From Pyrrhosoma nymphula (lineage: Eukaryota; Arthropoda; Insecta; Odonata; Coenagrionidae), in assembly GCA_963573305.1 (NCBI GenBank), contig OY754327.1, forward strand, positions 138,920,855 through 138,984,854: a stretch of DNA of 64,000 bases, in the 5' to 3' direction. The notes below the pieces were generated by a model. It was not told where the DNA came from, did not search any database, and worked only from the letters and a program-made list of their open reading frames with translations. Numbering within the stretch: position 1 is the stretch's first letter; each line of letters starts with the position of its first letter. Positions 11,401 to 26,400 of the stretch are shown piece by piece. Made by a program: the position numbers and the translations under genes.

Positions 11401-14400
11401 CAGTCAAGAGGTCCAGCCTTTAAGTTCTTATGCTAGATTATAACTTCAGATATGAAATCTCACTAGTCATAATATAATCCCAAACTACATATTGCATTCA
11501 AAATGAAAAGTTAAAAGAATAAATACCTGTCAAAGCCTTTTCTTGGTCGGAGATGAATGTTATAAAAAGTGCAGGCTTTGATGAATGTGTTGTGCAGAGA
11601 TTTTGGTTCATCAGATATGTGAAGGGCTAGTCCTAGAAATTAAACAATCATTTAGTCAATACAGGGAAGTTTACTTGCATCACAAGCTTTTCATTGAATA
11701 TATAACATTGAATCTTTACATCTTATTAATGAGCTCAGATCCCTCAAATGGTTACATTTTAGTTGAAGGCCACAGAATCCCTTCATATGCCGTAAATCCT
11801 TCTTCACACCTCCAGAAAATCTGGTAAGTTGGTAAAATTAGAAAAATTACCTAGTGCTAAAATATTACATCAAAACAATTGATAAACAGAATTATCTCAT
11901 CTAACTTCACAACTGTGGCAATGAACTGTCAGCAAATGCTTTTTTGAGTTTTTTGGGTATGCATTTAGAGTTTTCTCATGTAAATAGAAGTTCAAATAAA
12001 AACCAAGTTATATGAGCTGTGGCAGAAGCAGTCAGGGGATTAATTAATTTTTTAGATATTATTTTAAGGGTTAAAAAGTTTGTGCACTTAAATTTTCTAA
12101 AATACAATAGGAGAAATAAAAAGGAAAATTACCAAGATTATTGTAATTGGAGTAATGCAAGCATACAGCGACTGGAATGATAAAATGTAGTTTTAGTTTT
12201 ATGAGGATGAATATGGCTTTAGAGCATATGCCCATTTTTATTTTATAAAATACCAGGCATTGATACAGTAATTTAAAAACACCTTTATCAGAATCAAGCT
12301 TCTCAATATCGGCTGTCGCTGCCAATATACTGGCCGGTATATCTTTACCTCTTGAGAAAAACCCACTATGCTTCATGGTTAAATTTATCACTTTGGAGAG
12401 TATTGTTTGGCACACAAAAGAAGTGACTAGTCATTTCTTACTGTTTTTGCTCAAGAGTCCCTCTCAATGCCTTTCTCTTCATAAATGCTTCTCCATCCAA
12501 TACAATTTTAAGCTGTATGCCTGTACTACTAAACCAAATATAATTCAATATACTCCACAGATGTGAGCTAATCCACCTGCGCAATTTCTTATCTTTCTAG
12601 TTTTGGAAAACCTCATTGCCTTCATCCTTTTATCACTTATCTTCAACCCATACCCTTTCATACTGCATCTGAAAAGGCTCAAAATTGACTGGATCTGCTT
12701 GGCCGACTGGCTAATTCATACATGATTATCTGAAAAGCTAACAGGCTTAATCTACTGACCACCATCTTTAATTCTCACTCCGATCTCATTCTGTGCCTCG
12801 GCATAATTGAAGTATAATAACATTTTGAAACAAAAAAATATAATGGTTGAACCATTCATGAACTAAACATATCAAAAGTGCATCATTGCAGCTGAGAAGG
12901 GCTAATTATTGAAGTCTAGGTAAACGGAGAACTGAAACTCAATGATGAAGTGAGGGAGTAGCTTCATCAATAATTACTGAGATTACTCTGACCAGAAACT
13001 CTTTTTGCGATGGCATTAGTCTTTTCAGATTTCTCAAATTGACAAATTTTCCAATCATTGCGATTGCAGAAATGATGTGCTACACAGCCACACACATTGG
13101 TGCAAAGATATACACCAAAGAGGGTGAAATTTACCATGAAATAATTTGACTTGATCAGGATTTGAACCTGGATCTCCTATTGACAATCAGGTGTGTTAGC
13201 CAGTCACACCACCAAACCATCTTAATTCAAGGTGAATTTCAATAGGATATACCAGTACAATAATTATACACTTGTACATATAATAACAACAACAATTTTT
13301 CAAATAAACCCCTGCTGAAATTTGCCTTGATTTAAGATGGTTGGGTGGTGTAAATAGCTAATACACCTGATCTCAATTGGGAAATATGGATTCGAATCCC
13401 AGTCAAGTCAAATGATTTTTTCATGGCAAATTTCACCCTCTCTGGTATATATTCTCATAGTGACTGTATATACATTCTTTTGAATGTGAACATGTCAAAA
13501 TAGATGTTTCTTTATTTATTTTGACATTTTGCTTCCAACATTGGAAGTACATACAAATGTGGTCCCAAGAACCTTCAGTTGGATTATCATACGGAATCTC
13601 TAATATTGCATGTTGTGGTGTGGCTAGAAATCTTCACATATCTTCAATATGTAAAGGTCTCCTTCCAAGTCACAACTTTCAATTGATTACAGGAATTTCA
13701 AGATTTTGTTAGAATTACATGTTGTGACAAAGCCCTAATCCATGGGTGATAAATGAAAGGTGATGCAGTGTCTGAGAAGCATGTCATGAAAAAGACAAGT
13801 GAAATTTTGATGATTTGAAATCTAGAACATCTTCTAACAGTTGTGCTTGCTATGAAAACTTTATGTACATAGCCTTGATGTCGTCAGGCCATATCAAACA
13901 ATAAGAAGCTTGATCTAAAGGCTGAAATTAAAAAATACATACGTGGAGTAAAACTGCATTTTTGTCTATAAAAATGTTAATACAGTAGAAACTCGAAAAT
14001 ACGAACTTCGAAATTACGAAATTTTGATTTTTCGAAGCAAAATCTTCGGTCCTGACCAAAAGGGTATGTAAGTGTATGTAACAGTACGCGAATTTACGAA
14101 ATAACGAAGTTTTAAAATTACGAACCTCGGATCTTGGTCCCGACGTGAAAAAGTTACTCGTTTATACGAATAGTGATACAGTAACGTTTCGGCGCTCCTT
14201 TTCAGAGTTAAACATCTAATTAATGATCGTCGCCGAATACATTATGCACTGAATGTATTACCTGAACGATATCTCATTTTTCAATGCTTCAATAGTAATA
14301 ATAATAATATTTTATTTTACCGATTAGCAAGAGTACAATTGCATGGCTACGTCATAGATAATAAACAATGTATCTAAGAAAAAATACCATGATGAAGTGT

Positions 14401-17400
14401 CATCAAAATTACATCGAAATTACATCAGCAGAGAAACAGCTAATAACAATAATAATAAATACATAAAAGGATTAAATGGGAATATACAATAGAATGGACA
14501 ATGCTAAAATAGGAAATGACACAAGTAGCATCATGGACATTATCAGATTCACAAAGTATCTTCCATATATTCAGCAATGCTGTAATAACACTTTTTTGAT
14601 AGAAGATGTTTCAGCTTACTCTTAAATACATAAATTGAGGTGCTATCTTTTATTTCTTTAGGTATTTTGTTGAATATCGCCGAGGCAGAGTGTCTCGGAC
14701 CCTTTAAACAGAGAGAGCTGGAGTATTGTTCGGAATGTATGTCGTTACTTGAACGGGTGTGGTGATGGTGGAAGGTGGCATTTGAAGGAAATTTGACAAG
14801 GTTTGCTTTAACAAAGCTGGCACATGTCAGGATATAGAGAGACGGGAGTGTAAGAATCTTTGATGCAGCAAAAAGGGGTTTGCCAGGGGTGCGGATAGGA
14901 ACTTGATGCATAGTCTTAATTGCTTTTTTCTGGGCGGAGAAGGCCCTTTTGGCAGCAGTTGAATTTCCCCAAAACATAATGCCATAGGAAAAATGTGAAT
15001 GTATTTTGGCATAATAAACCATTTTTAGGGTTTCAAAAGACACAATTGGAGACAATTTCCTGATCATGTAAGTACCCACGGAAACTTTATTGATTAAGAT
15101 CTGAATATGAGGGGACCAATCCAAGCCATCTGAGATTACGAGCCCCAGGAACTTTGTTGTCGTCAAATTAGTGGAGTGATTTATATTGTTAATATGAGGG
15201 AGAAGATCTCTCTTGTTAGAGTTTTTAAGTAGGAATTGTAGGAAGAAAGTTTTCTCTTCATTAACAATGAGGTTGTTGTTTTTACACCACTGATTCATTT
15301 CCTTAATGGTCAAATTTGTGAGGTCAATCAAATCTTGAGCACTCTTGGCTGTGACAATGGTGGAGGTGTCATCAGCATAAAGAATAGTTCTACAATGGGA
15401 CAAGTGATTTGGGAGATCATTAATAAAAAGTAAAAAAAGCAGTGGACCAAGGAGAGATCCTTGAGGTACACCTCTGGTTAATTTCATGGGACCAGATTTT
15501 ATAGTTGAAGATCTACATGGATAACACACAACTTGTTGTCTGTCACTTAAGTAGGACATGATCCATTTTAGAGCAGGACCGGTGATTCCGAGAGTAAGTA
15601 GCTTGTTTTTTAGGATAATATGATCAATTAGGTCAAAGGCCTTAGTTAAATCAAAGAAAATTCCTACAGTAAGGAGTTTTTCATTTAGACCAAGTAAGAT
15701 GTTATCAACTAGCTCAAAGGATGCAGAAATAGTGGACTTGCCAGGTGTAAAACCATGCTGATTGTCATAGAGTAAGTTGCGAGATAGTAGATAGCCCAGC
15801 AATCGTTTATAAAATAATTTTTCAAATAACTTGGAGAAAACTGATAAAATGGATATTGGCCTATAGTTATCAGCTTCACAACGGGAGCCTTTTTTATAAA
15901 CAGGGAGCACACGAGAATACTTTAGGGCTGATGGGAACTGGCCAGAAGAGAAAGATGAGTTGACTATAACGGCCAAGGGTGTAGCAATAAAATTAGAAGC
16001 GGTTTTTAATACAGGCATAGGGATTTCATCAAGCCCAGTAGAGAATTTATTGTTGAAAGAATTTATTATCTTTATAATCTCGGAGGAATCGGTTGGAAAG
16101 AGAAACATTGCATGGAGTGAATGACTTTGGCTAGTGCTGGGTAAGGGTGTATTAGCCGTAAGCTGAGAAGCAGTATTGCAAAAATAAGAATTGAACATGT
16201 CAGCGATATTCTTAGGCTCTGTAACATTGAAACCATTGAACTTCATAGAGGTTGGGTGAATTTCCTGAGAGGAGGCTCTTGTCAGATTACCAATGACGTC
16301 CCACGTTGATTTTATTACATTAGTTGAGTTCTTTATTATTAGTTATTATAGTAAAGGTGTGGTTTCGCTGAGGCGTCTGGCGTCCGTCCAGCAATCGGAA
16401 GTCATGATGTACTCATCCAATGTACAGTAAGTCCTCGACATACGAACGAGATTCGTTCCGAGAACTTGTTCGTAAGTTGCAAAACGTTAGCCAGGCATCG
16501 AAAATTGTAGTTACTGTATTTCCTGGCCCATAAGACGCACTTTGTTTGCTCCAAAATGTGCTCTAAAATTGTTCGTTCATCCTCTAAGACACAAGCTGAT
16601 TCGCCGGGAAAATACTATTTAGGGATGGTCAGATTGGATCTAAAGATCCGCGGGTATTACGTTTCTCCGGATACTGAAATCGGATCCTAATTCGTTTTAA
16701 AAAATCCGATCTGGATCAGATAAAAAAATTCACACTGGGGAGTGGATACCATTACAATCACCATAAATAACAGTCATCCTGTGTTGCGGCCGATGTAGGA
16801 AGTAGTTGGAACCATGGAAGTTGGCTGCTGCTGCTCTCGAAAGGATGTCTATAGGATGTCCTCGAAAGGATATCCCAAGTAGCGGAAACCACCTGATAAG
16901 TTAGGGCGGGTATGCAATGAGTGAAATGTGATACGTTTGGTTCGCGGTCATAGCTGATAAGGGACTCCCAACGGGCAACACCCCCCCCCCCCCCCAACTT
17001 TTGGAAGCCACCTGTGAAGTTAGGGCGTGGGAAAGCGATGAGTGAAATGTGATACTTATGATGAAATGTGATGCGGACACGAGAAAAAATATCACTTTAC
17101 TCCGACCCCCTAACTATGAGCGCCGAGCCGAGGGTGGAGGAGAGAGAGAGAGAGGTGGAGGGGAGAGCAAGAGACAGGCCAAGGACGCGTAGCCGTTCGC
17201 TGGACTGCCGGAAGTGCCAATGCTCGGCACGAATGCCTCTGGAAAAAAGTGCTGGACATCTTTGCTTTACACGACTACAGTAATTGTATTAAACTTGCGT
17301 ACCAACTTGAGGAGTATCTGCATTGAAAGATGAACAGCTAGAACTTATATCAAAGCTCATTTTCGTATCACTTCTCATAGCCGAGTAGCATTTCCACGAA

Positions 17401-20400
17401 ATGATCGATTTTAGGCAAGTTAACTAATTTTTTCTCTGATGTGGTTGATATAAAGTACGCACAAGTATGTATCAAGCCCTATGAAATAAGTTCTAGCAAC
17501 ATACTTCCTGCGCGAAACGGTGAAAACAGAATTTCTTTTTCTTTTCGCATGGCGATGTAAAAGTCAACGGTCTAAAAATGGATTTCCTGGCGTGGTATCC
17601 ACTTCCAAAAGTGAATGATGCTTCCTATAAAAGGGAGTAAAAACAGATTAGAGTTCCGATTCTCTCTTCGCATACGCCGATGCACTACGTTATTTATCCC
17701 ATTGATGTGACGATGCGTTTCAAAGCTCTCTCGGGCGTAGCGCAACATAATTTCAGGTTGTGGAAAAATCATGAAGGAGTGCGAAGTCAACCTCACAGCT
17801 ACCACCGGGGTAAGGTTACAATTTGAATCGACCGAAATAACGGCTCCCTCGTTCGATCATCGGCCGTATCAACCTAGTGTTGGCTGCCGAGGCCGCTGAA
17901 AGGAGGCCCAACCCCACCCCACTAGTGAAAGCCACCTGGGTAAAAGCGAAACTGGGTGAGGGTAGATAATAACAGATAAGGTGAAGGAGTGATTCTCTCG
18001 GGTTACCCCCTTCTCTTTCTCGCTGAATGAGTCCCTCGCAGATGAATGTCGTCGCGCCTAGGAATAAGGAACGAAGAACTTTTTTCTTGAAGGGTCTTCT
18101 GGGAAAAACCGGTTTTAGAGGCGCCAATTGTTCAGATCCGAATGAGGTATCACCCTAAAATCTGACAGCTTTAATGTTTCCGGCTGAGTGATTGAGAGGG
18201 ATAGCTGGATGGAAGGACTGCTCGTCAGGCAATTTCCAAATATCCTGTAAAGGATATTTTACCATTCATCACGATAACCCGCATCGAGCCTTTTATTGCT
18301 GGAACAGGATTCCACCAAAATATCTCTTCCATAAATGGGATTTATACTCAAATGCTATACAGTAGAGCGTCGATTATCGGTCAGGCAGTATCCGTGCGTC
18401 ATCCTGCAACAACCCCCTCCTGTATTCTCTCTTTCCGTCCCCTCCCCTGCTTTTCCTTTCCATCATCAGTGTGGTGTTCAATCACGCAGATGAGTGTTGA
18501 ATTACCCTGAGCCCTCTGAATCACTGCTCTGCATTCACCTGACTAGGGCTTCAGCGGGCGTTTTATGTTTGCCAAGATTTCTTCAGTAATAAAACTGGTT
18601 GAAAATGTCAAATTATTCAAAAAAGCAAAAGCTTAGACATTATTGGACTTAAAACTTAGAAAGTATTAAGCATTTAGGAGAAGCAGAAGATTATTGAAAG
18701 GGCGTCCAAGGGAGATCCAGAGGCTAATATAGCGGTGGACTCTGGTGTTGGTATCTCCACAGTACGTGATATAATAAAAAACCAAGCAAAGTTTTTGGAC
18801 TGTGCTTCCAAATCGCATAGCGTGAGTGGACATCAGAAATGAAATACTATGAAGGGTTTGACTATATCCAATGTTGACAGTGCATCATCTGTTCGGGCAT
18901 CAGGGTGGTCGGTGACCTTGCCTTGTTTTCTTCGAGAGAGGACTGACTAAGTAGGGAGATAGTGGACTTGGGAACTCCCCATGGGCGACCATAAAGCACT
19001 GCAGGCCAGACACGTGATGAGTTGGCTATAGCTTGGTGCGGAGGGATTGGACTTACAGACATGCAGGTGGTAAGAAAACTTGGGCGACTCCAGCCCGTGT
19101 GTTTACCGCCCATGCGTGTGTTCACGCCCGCCCGAGTGACTTAGATGCACGTCTGCACCTTTTTGCCCAGTCACCCGTCCAGGCGCCCACCTCGCATGCT
19201 GACACTACGATGCCCTTTCCACATCTTGGAAGGAGGAGAGGGAAAAAAGTGCCTCTCCATCTCTCGCACATAGCCAGGCGAAGGTAGTTCGGATTTGCGG
19301 CTCGCCTGCAGGTCTCTACGGACTCCCAGGAGCTGTCGTCATACAAGTGTGCATCAGCTACCTTGATGTGAGTCTCAGAAGCTAAAATACATGATTTGGC
19401 CGATCTCAGATTCTTCACAATGAGTGTAACACGTTGCGAGTATGAATTTAAATTCTTACTGATGGGCAAATATCACAGGTAGGTATGTAAAAACGGAATG
19501 CATTGAGGGTCTGAAAATAAGATTCGCCACCTAATGTTCCACGAATTGTTGGCGAAATATTTCGTAAAAGTAAATGAAAATAACGATTGCCTGATAAATG
19601 AAATACTATTTACGGTATACGAGTATTTCATCATACCATGTGCGAAAGACTTTGAGCAAGCATGGCACTGAAAGCAAAATCGTAAGTGCCATTAAATTGA
19701 ACGTGAACTAATTATCCGTCACTTTTGATTATCCATTTAGGCTTCCCCCTCCATTAGAATGGATAATAGGTGCTCTACCGTGTATGAAAAGCCAGAACTC
19801 TGGCCACCACACAACCCAATTCCCAAGTATACCAGAAGACTACACAAGGAAAAATATTGGGAAAAAAAATCTTCTACACCTAATGCTACAATTTCTTCAT
19901 TGGGCATGGCCCATAGACACATCATTCATTCTACTAAAAGTAAATTATTGTCATGGCATGGATGTAAATCAATAATACACTAAATATCACCTTTTTCTTC
20001 ATTTGAGGCATTTAGGACAGGATCAACTGCTTGTAGATCTTGCTTATTCTTTGCATCTTCTTCCTTTTCCGTAGTGTTAGGGATTCCAGAGTCAGCCAGA
20101 AGAGGGAAAATTTGTGAATGCAGGAGGTTAAGTTTATGCTGCAAACGATGAACTGCTACACTTCCGGTGCAAGTGTTCCAATTAGCAAATGACAATTGAG
20201 TTGCTCCAGGAGGAAATTTTGACACCCACTCGATATATTTTGCATCTGACAGAACCTCTGGTGGACTGAAGTGAATCACAGCCATCACATTGTCTGTAAC
20301 TGCAGATTCTGATGAATTTGAATATTTACAGAGTTGTTCACTAGACAAAAGGGCATCAATGTAGTCTATACTGGGACAGTCGATAACTGTAATAAAATAA

Positions 20401-23400
20401 AAAAGACACTATAACACATATGAAAATGTACAAAATACCTCTAAGTTTGATTTTAATTTAAATATGTTCTTTAATTTTATTTTAAAATAGAACACAGAGC
20501 AAAATTATTTTTTTGCAAACTTTCATAAAATGGCAATGGAAAAGTTAATTACACATGTAGTTCAGGATATTTCAATTTAGGAAATTTTGAAGTCAATAAA
20601 TTTTTTTGAAGTTTATGCTTCTAATACAACCAAAACTAAGAAATCTTAGCTTGCAACATACCTTATAATTTTAACTTCAGGGAATAATGACCTGTTCGCA
20701 TGATTAGCTCCTTACAATACAATACGTTGCAATACTTTTACAATACGTTGGTAACTTCTGTTCACATTCCACCTGTTTTTTATCAGCATGTTACAACTGG
20801 TTTTTACTATGCATAACCTATAATATACCTATAAAGAAGTCTAGCTCCGTAATATTCTTGGGCATATCTTTAACTGAAAACCTTGATTGGTATCCTCACA
20901 TTAATGATATAATTAAAACAAAATGGCCACAGGGACATTTATGATCAGGAAACTTGTCCCTACTACTTCTGTGGAAATTTTGAAACTAGTATACTATGCT
21001 AAAGTCTACGCTCACTTGACCTATGGAGTTGTCTTATGGGGTAAATCAAGTGCAGCAAGGAAGGCATTTTCTATGCAAAAGAGGTCTATAAAGGCCATGA
21101 TGAGTGTACCCATGAGGACCCCTGGAAGGCCTTTGTTTAGGCAACTGAATATCATGACTTTACCCAGCAGAAATATTTTTCACTCATGTTTATTTGGAAA
21201 AAAGAATCCATCTATGTTCAATCCTAACTCGATGGTTCATAGTCACTTGACTCGTGAAAGGGAGAATATTCACCTGTGAGTAGTGGCGGATACATATGGG
21301 GGGCGCACGCCCCACCCCTTGCGGGGCTGCCCGCATTGCCGCCCACGCCAGTCAGCCCACACGCTATTCGTTCGTGTCTTTCGTCAGTCGACTCTGAGTT
21401 GAGTTATCGAGTAGTTGTACTATCCTATGTAGTACGCGCGTGCGTCCGCGTCATCATATTTTATACGTTTCTGTCTGGCACATAGATAGCTAACCTACGA
21501 GAAAAGTCGCGGCCATTCTAGTGATCTCGATACGTTATTCTGTCTGGCATTTGTTCGAGAAAAGTCATGAATATTCTACTGTTTGTATTTGTTCACAATC
21601 CTTAAAAGTCTGGAAGCGAACATTCTGGCACCGAATGTTCTCGAAACAACCGAGCTACATATATAAGGGAAGCAGAGTCGCAGCCAGGCAGTCAGTTTGA
21701 AAGCTACAATCGTCGCGATAACTTGCGCCCCCCCCCTTGAGTTTTTTCTGTATCCGCCACTGCCTGTGAGTACAATCACGTACTGTATGTAAGAATGGCC
21801 CTATTCACTTGGCATCACTTTTGTACAATAAGTTACCTACAAACCAAGGAGCCTACATAAGGAGGCCCCAGAACTTAGCGGGAAAGCGTATTTCTGCTGT
21901 CACTTACCACGCTTTTTACTCGTTCGCCAAAATCGGCCGCATAGCGGCGCTGATTGTATCGAGCGATCCGGTCCTTTCCGACTTCCTCCATTAGCGGTAG
22001 TGCAAGTGGTTGTGTTTTGCTCGGCTGAAATCTTGTTTACGAAGTGTTTTTGCCAGTGAAAACTGTTTAAGTCTTCTTGGCAAGAATTTTAAAATGAGGG
22101 CTAACCGCCGTTGTTGTGTTCCTGGGTGCGACGCTGGGTACGAAAGTGCCAAAAAGAGGAATAAGGGCTAACGGAACAGAAGCCTGTTCAAGGCAAAGGT
22201 AAGTAAGTCCCCTCATGTGAAGTATGATAAGGTGAAATTGCTTAAATTGTATCATATACTAATTACTCTACGCAAGGTGAATAGTATGAGGTCATAAGAT
22301 GATTTTACTGGTTAGCTATCGCCAGTGAAAGTAACGCGTTGTGTGGGTTGTAAAGGTATTGTGTGTGTAAACAGTGAGATGGTTACGATGATCCTCGTGG
22401 TATTAATATCAAAATATCAATTTCAAATGGTAGTAAATCTAATGTTTTTCCACATAAAATTATATTTTGGTGTAATCAAGTCTATTAAAATTTTTAGACT
22501 ATTGTTCAATGCAAGTGTTTATTCCTTTAAGGCTGATTTGGAAAAAGTCATGCATTAAGATATGTACTATTTCATTGCTGAATATATGGGCAATAAGTCC
22601 CTTAATTGTATCTAAAGAATCACATTCTTAGGTTGAATGTACATTTTATTATGGCTTCAATATCACAATATTTTATATGTAATATGTATCATAAAAAATG
22701 CAATTTATTACTTACATCTTATGTTGATTTTCTGTAATTGATCCACTGGGCAAATAAAAGTATGTATTTTTCCTGAGTGACAATAGTATGTTATAACATA
22801 TATGTTGTGTAAAATTTTGATTTCAAATAAATAAGACCAAGTTGTCAGCATGATTACTGTACTGCTTATTTACATCCTATTTCTATGAGTTTGTTATTTG
22901 AGTTTTCATTGACATCAACTGATCGCCAGTATTGTTGTTGTTAGTTGCTGTTATTCTTTGACTTTACATTTCCTGATTTAAGTCCTAAAGTGCCAAGCAT
23001 TGCTTATCTCTGCCAATTCTTTTATTAGGATTTGTATTTTCGATGTTGGAGGAATCAAATTCTTGTGATATCCTACATTTCAGTCTAAATCACTATCGCA
23101 CAACTTCCATAGAATTTCCATGCATCCACCTAGGGGAATGTAAGAAATATTTCATCTTTGGAAAATATTCCGTTACGGTAATTACTGCGATAAGCAATTT
23201 CTTTCCATTGCCGGTAGACATTTTGTATCAAGGATACCAACACTTTTTAGGTTGGGACCAGGGCGGCCTAGCTTGGTCGGATTGCTGAGGCGCCCTCTTA
23301 GCATTCTGTCCTTTTCACCATTCACGAAGGGACCCAACATTTGTTTCCAGCTGAGGGCCTCCATCGATATTAAACCGCCCTTGGTTGGGACAACAAAAAA

Positions 23401-26400
23401 GTTCTTGGGACGTGGTGGAGACGTCAGTTACTTGCGTATTACGTGTGTATTGCTTGCAAGTGCATTAGCAGTGTATACGTCCCATTATATCGCTGATTAA
23501 TGATTCCTCTTTGAGTTTCAGCTATGAAATTGCATTCTGGTTGATGGCAGTAAAGCTCAAAGTGTTCCTGCATTGTTGACAATAGTAGCACATGCAGCAT
23601 ATGTCTGATTTAGGCAATAAATCAGTTCTATTTCCCACTATTGTCATGTTTTTCCCCGTGAAATGCGGATTGCTCTGCAGCCAGTGCCATGAGTGGCGAC
23701 TTTTGTAAACTCAATATAATGCACGGTGGGTGACAGCACATAAAGCAGCCGACTCAATAATCCTGTAGTGTATTATTCGTGCTACAAACTTTAAATGTAT
23801 GTCCTCTGTGTCTTCTTTAAAATTAAAACTCAAAGAACTACTGCTTAATAAATGTTATTATAGTACTGATGAGTTTTTTTTAGACAATATTGTAAATCTA
23901 TTGTGAAAGGCTATCATGTATAAATGTTTCTGAATATGTTCTATGTCAATAACGACCAACAGAACAATAAAGCTATTACTACCTTCAATGTGCACCATAT
24001 TTGTTTCTCACAACCTACCGGTCACTTGAAAATAATGACGATTCATCACTTAACCATTGTAAAAAAAGGGGAATTCGGATGACTGAAAACAACTATTTTA
24101 GATACATAACTATGGGAAGTTTACCCTGGTGGAAATATTTGCCATGGTCAGTTCCAACTCTATAGCTCTAACTTGACTATGAATAAGAAAAATTTGCAAA
24201 AAATCGCATTTAAAACTGAGGAAATATCATACAATGGCTGAAGTAAGTTAAGGAGAACAACTTAACAATATAAACAGGGTTAAAGTAGTGTTGTGGCAGG
24301 CATTTTTTGGATTGCGGCCAGGTTCATGCTTAAAAAACAAGTTTCGTCAGCTGTCTTGCTGGTGTCTTTAGGAAAATTCTTCTTCACCTGAAGATGCCAG
24401 CAGGACAGCTGGCGAAACAATACTTTAAACATGAATGCGGCGGCACCCCGAAAGATGCCTGCCACAACATTGCTTTGCTGCCGAAACCTGAGACTGATCA
24501 GGGTTAAAGTAATTACCCCACCAGGATAAAGTTAGGAAAAATTTAATACCCATCTGATGGGTTAGTTTGGACAAAGTAGCATGCATTGTACCTTACAATT
24601 CATGTATGTAATTGTTATACACCGTATCTGACACCATATAAGGATCAATTTCTCCTAAAATTAGGGCTAAAACATTCACCTCCAGGTCTTATATGTAAAG
24701 GCACAGCCTTCCACTGGCTAATGGTCACTTTTCTTGAGTGTGCCCTACTGAAATGGGAGTACATGCCGTCTAATATGATACTTAAAATTAACTATTAATG
24801 AAATTACCCAGGAAAACAGGCCCAGGATCTGGAGGTGAACATACATCTGATGCTTTCACCAATACACCATCTGAAAGAGTGACATCCTGACCAGCCTTGA
24901 GCTGACCCAATAATGGACCAGGGGGTACACCTAGGTCTACACATCTATCTAATAGCAGTGTCCCAGGTTTTGGTTGAAGTTGGCATATGTAGCACATGCT
25001 GACAGCGCCTACTTCGCCTAATCGTGGAGCACTCTCATCTCTCTTCAAGCGTTTTCTTCCTGCGAATGAATCAATTTAATCCAAAAATAATCCACAAAAA
25101 GGTGTAGGAAGTCAGTGCATCATATACGAAGAGTACCATAGAAGTCACCAAATGTTGCCTTCTTAATATGTGATATGGCATAAATTCCATAACTGATGAC
25201 ATAATTACAATGCCTAAAGTGCCTTTATTCATAACAATGTTTAGAGATTTGAAACCATGAAAGATTTTCATTGATTAAGTACACAGCAGAGCAACATTTC
25301 TTTAAAAATCATATAATGTAGCAGCCATTCCCTATTCCTGAACCAGATTTCAAATGCAATGGAGAAACAAGGAGTTACCAGAGAAGAATTGCAATTTACT
25401 TCATGAGACTACAAGGGTAGATAAGTTTATGAGTCATTAACACTTTCCACTCTGCGGGTCATATATACTCCTTAATCTAGTCTACTAGGCTTTTTTTAGC
25501 AAAATTTAAACTGGTGATGACTCTGTGTTAACAAGGGAAAAGACTTGCAAGGAAGTGGTGTATGGACGGTGCTACCACTGATTTGGGATCCATTGAACAA
25601 AATGCTAATGCATAGTACCTGGGAAATGAGTGTATACTGAAAAAATTGTCGCAAAATAGACAACACTAAAAAACAATGTAAGAACGAGTGGTGCTTGGGC
25701 TTTGTGCGCTCGGGAATATATGCCTTCCCGAGTGCTGCTCAGGCATGGAGTGGAAAGTGTTAACAGGGTTGGATGTGGAGCTCTTATTTTTATTGCACAA
25801 CATGACCCATGATTCAACTACATACATTCTGACAGTGGGTATCAATCCTGGCAGAACCCATACATGAGTTTTGACAATGAGGTGGGGGGGTTAATATGTA
25901 AGAACTTTCATAATGATCAATTCTCTGATAAAAATAAAAAGATAAGTACAAAAGGTACACCATGGAATTAACGATCTGGTTCAATTAAGATACCTACCAA
26001 TTTATACAAAATCTGGTCTCAGGGAAATAAAAATGTATCAGCTCAGAACTTTCACAGTATTTCCACAGCTCATTTGTTCTGTCTCATGGTGACCCAACGG
26101 AGTTCAGTAAGTCTCCCCATGGAGTTCAGTATTCATGTCCGAATTTATTTCCTCTTGAACAAATTGATATTACATATCATTGACAGAGGTGGTGATTTTT
26201 AGAATTTGTGATAAAAAACATAAACGTGATTATGACAGGTTTTCCAGGTTTGGCTTAGTCCATATCCTGCATCTCCATCAATTAAAATTCCGTCTTTCCA
26301 GCCGAATCTCAATGGGCTCCTCTTTTTTTCCTTTTTATCACATAAATGTGATTCAATAGAATCTCGATTTTAAATAAACTGATTATATGTCAAATTTTAT

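Noticed and set aside
12071..12415. 114-codon minus-strand frame
   Set aside because: No homology recognised; the tail is compositional AT-rich sequence.
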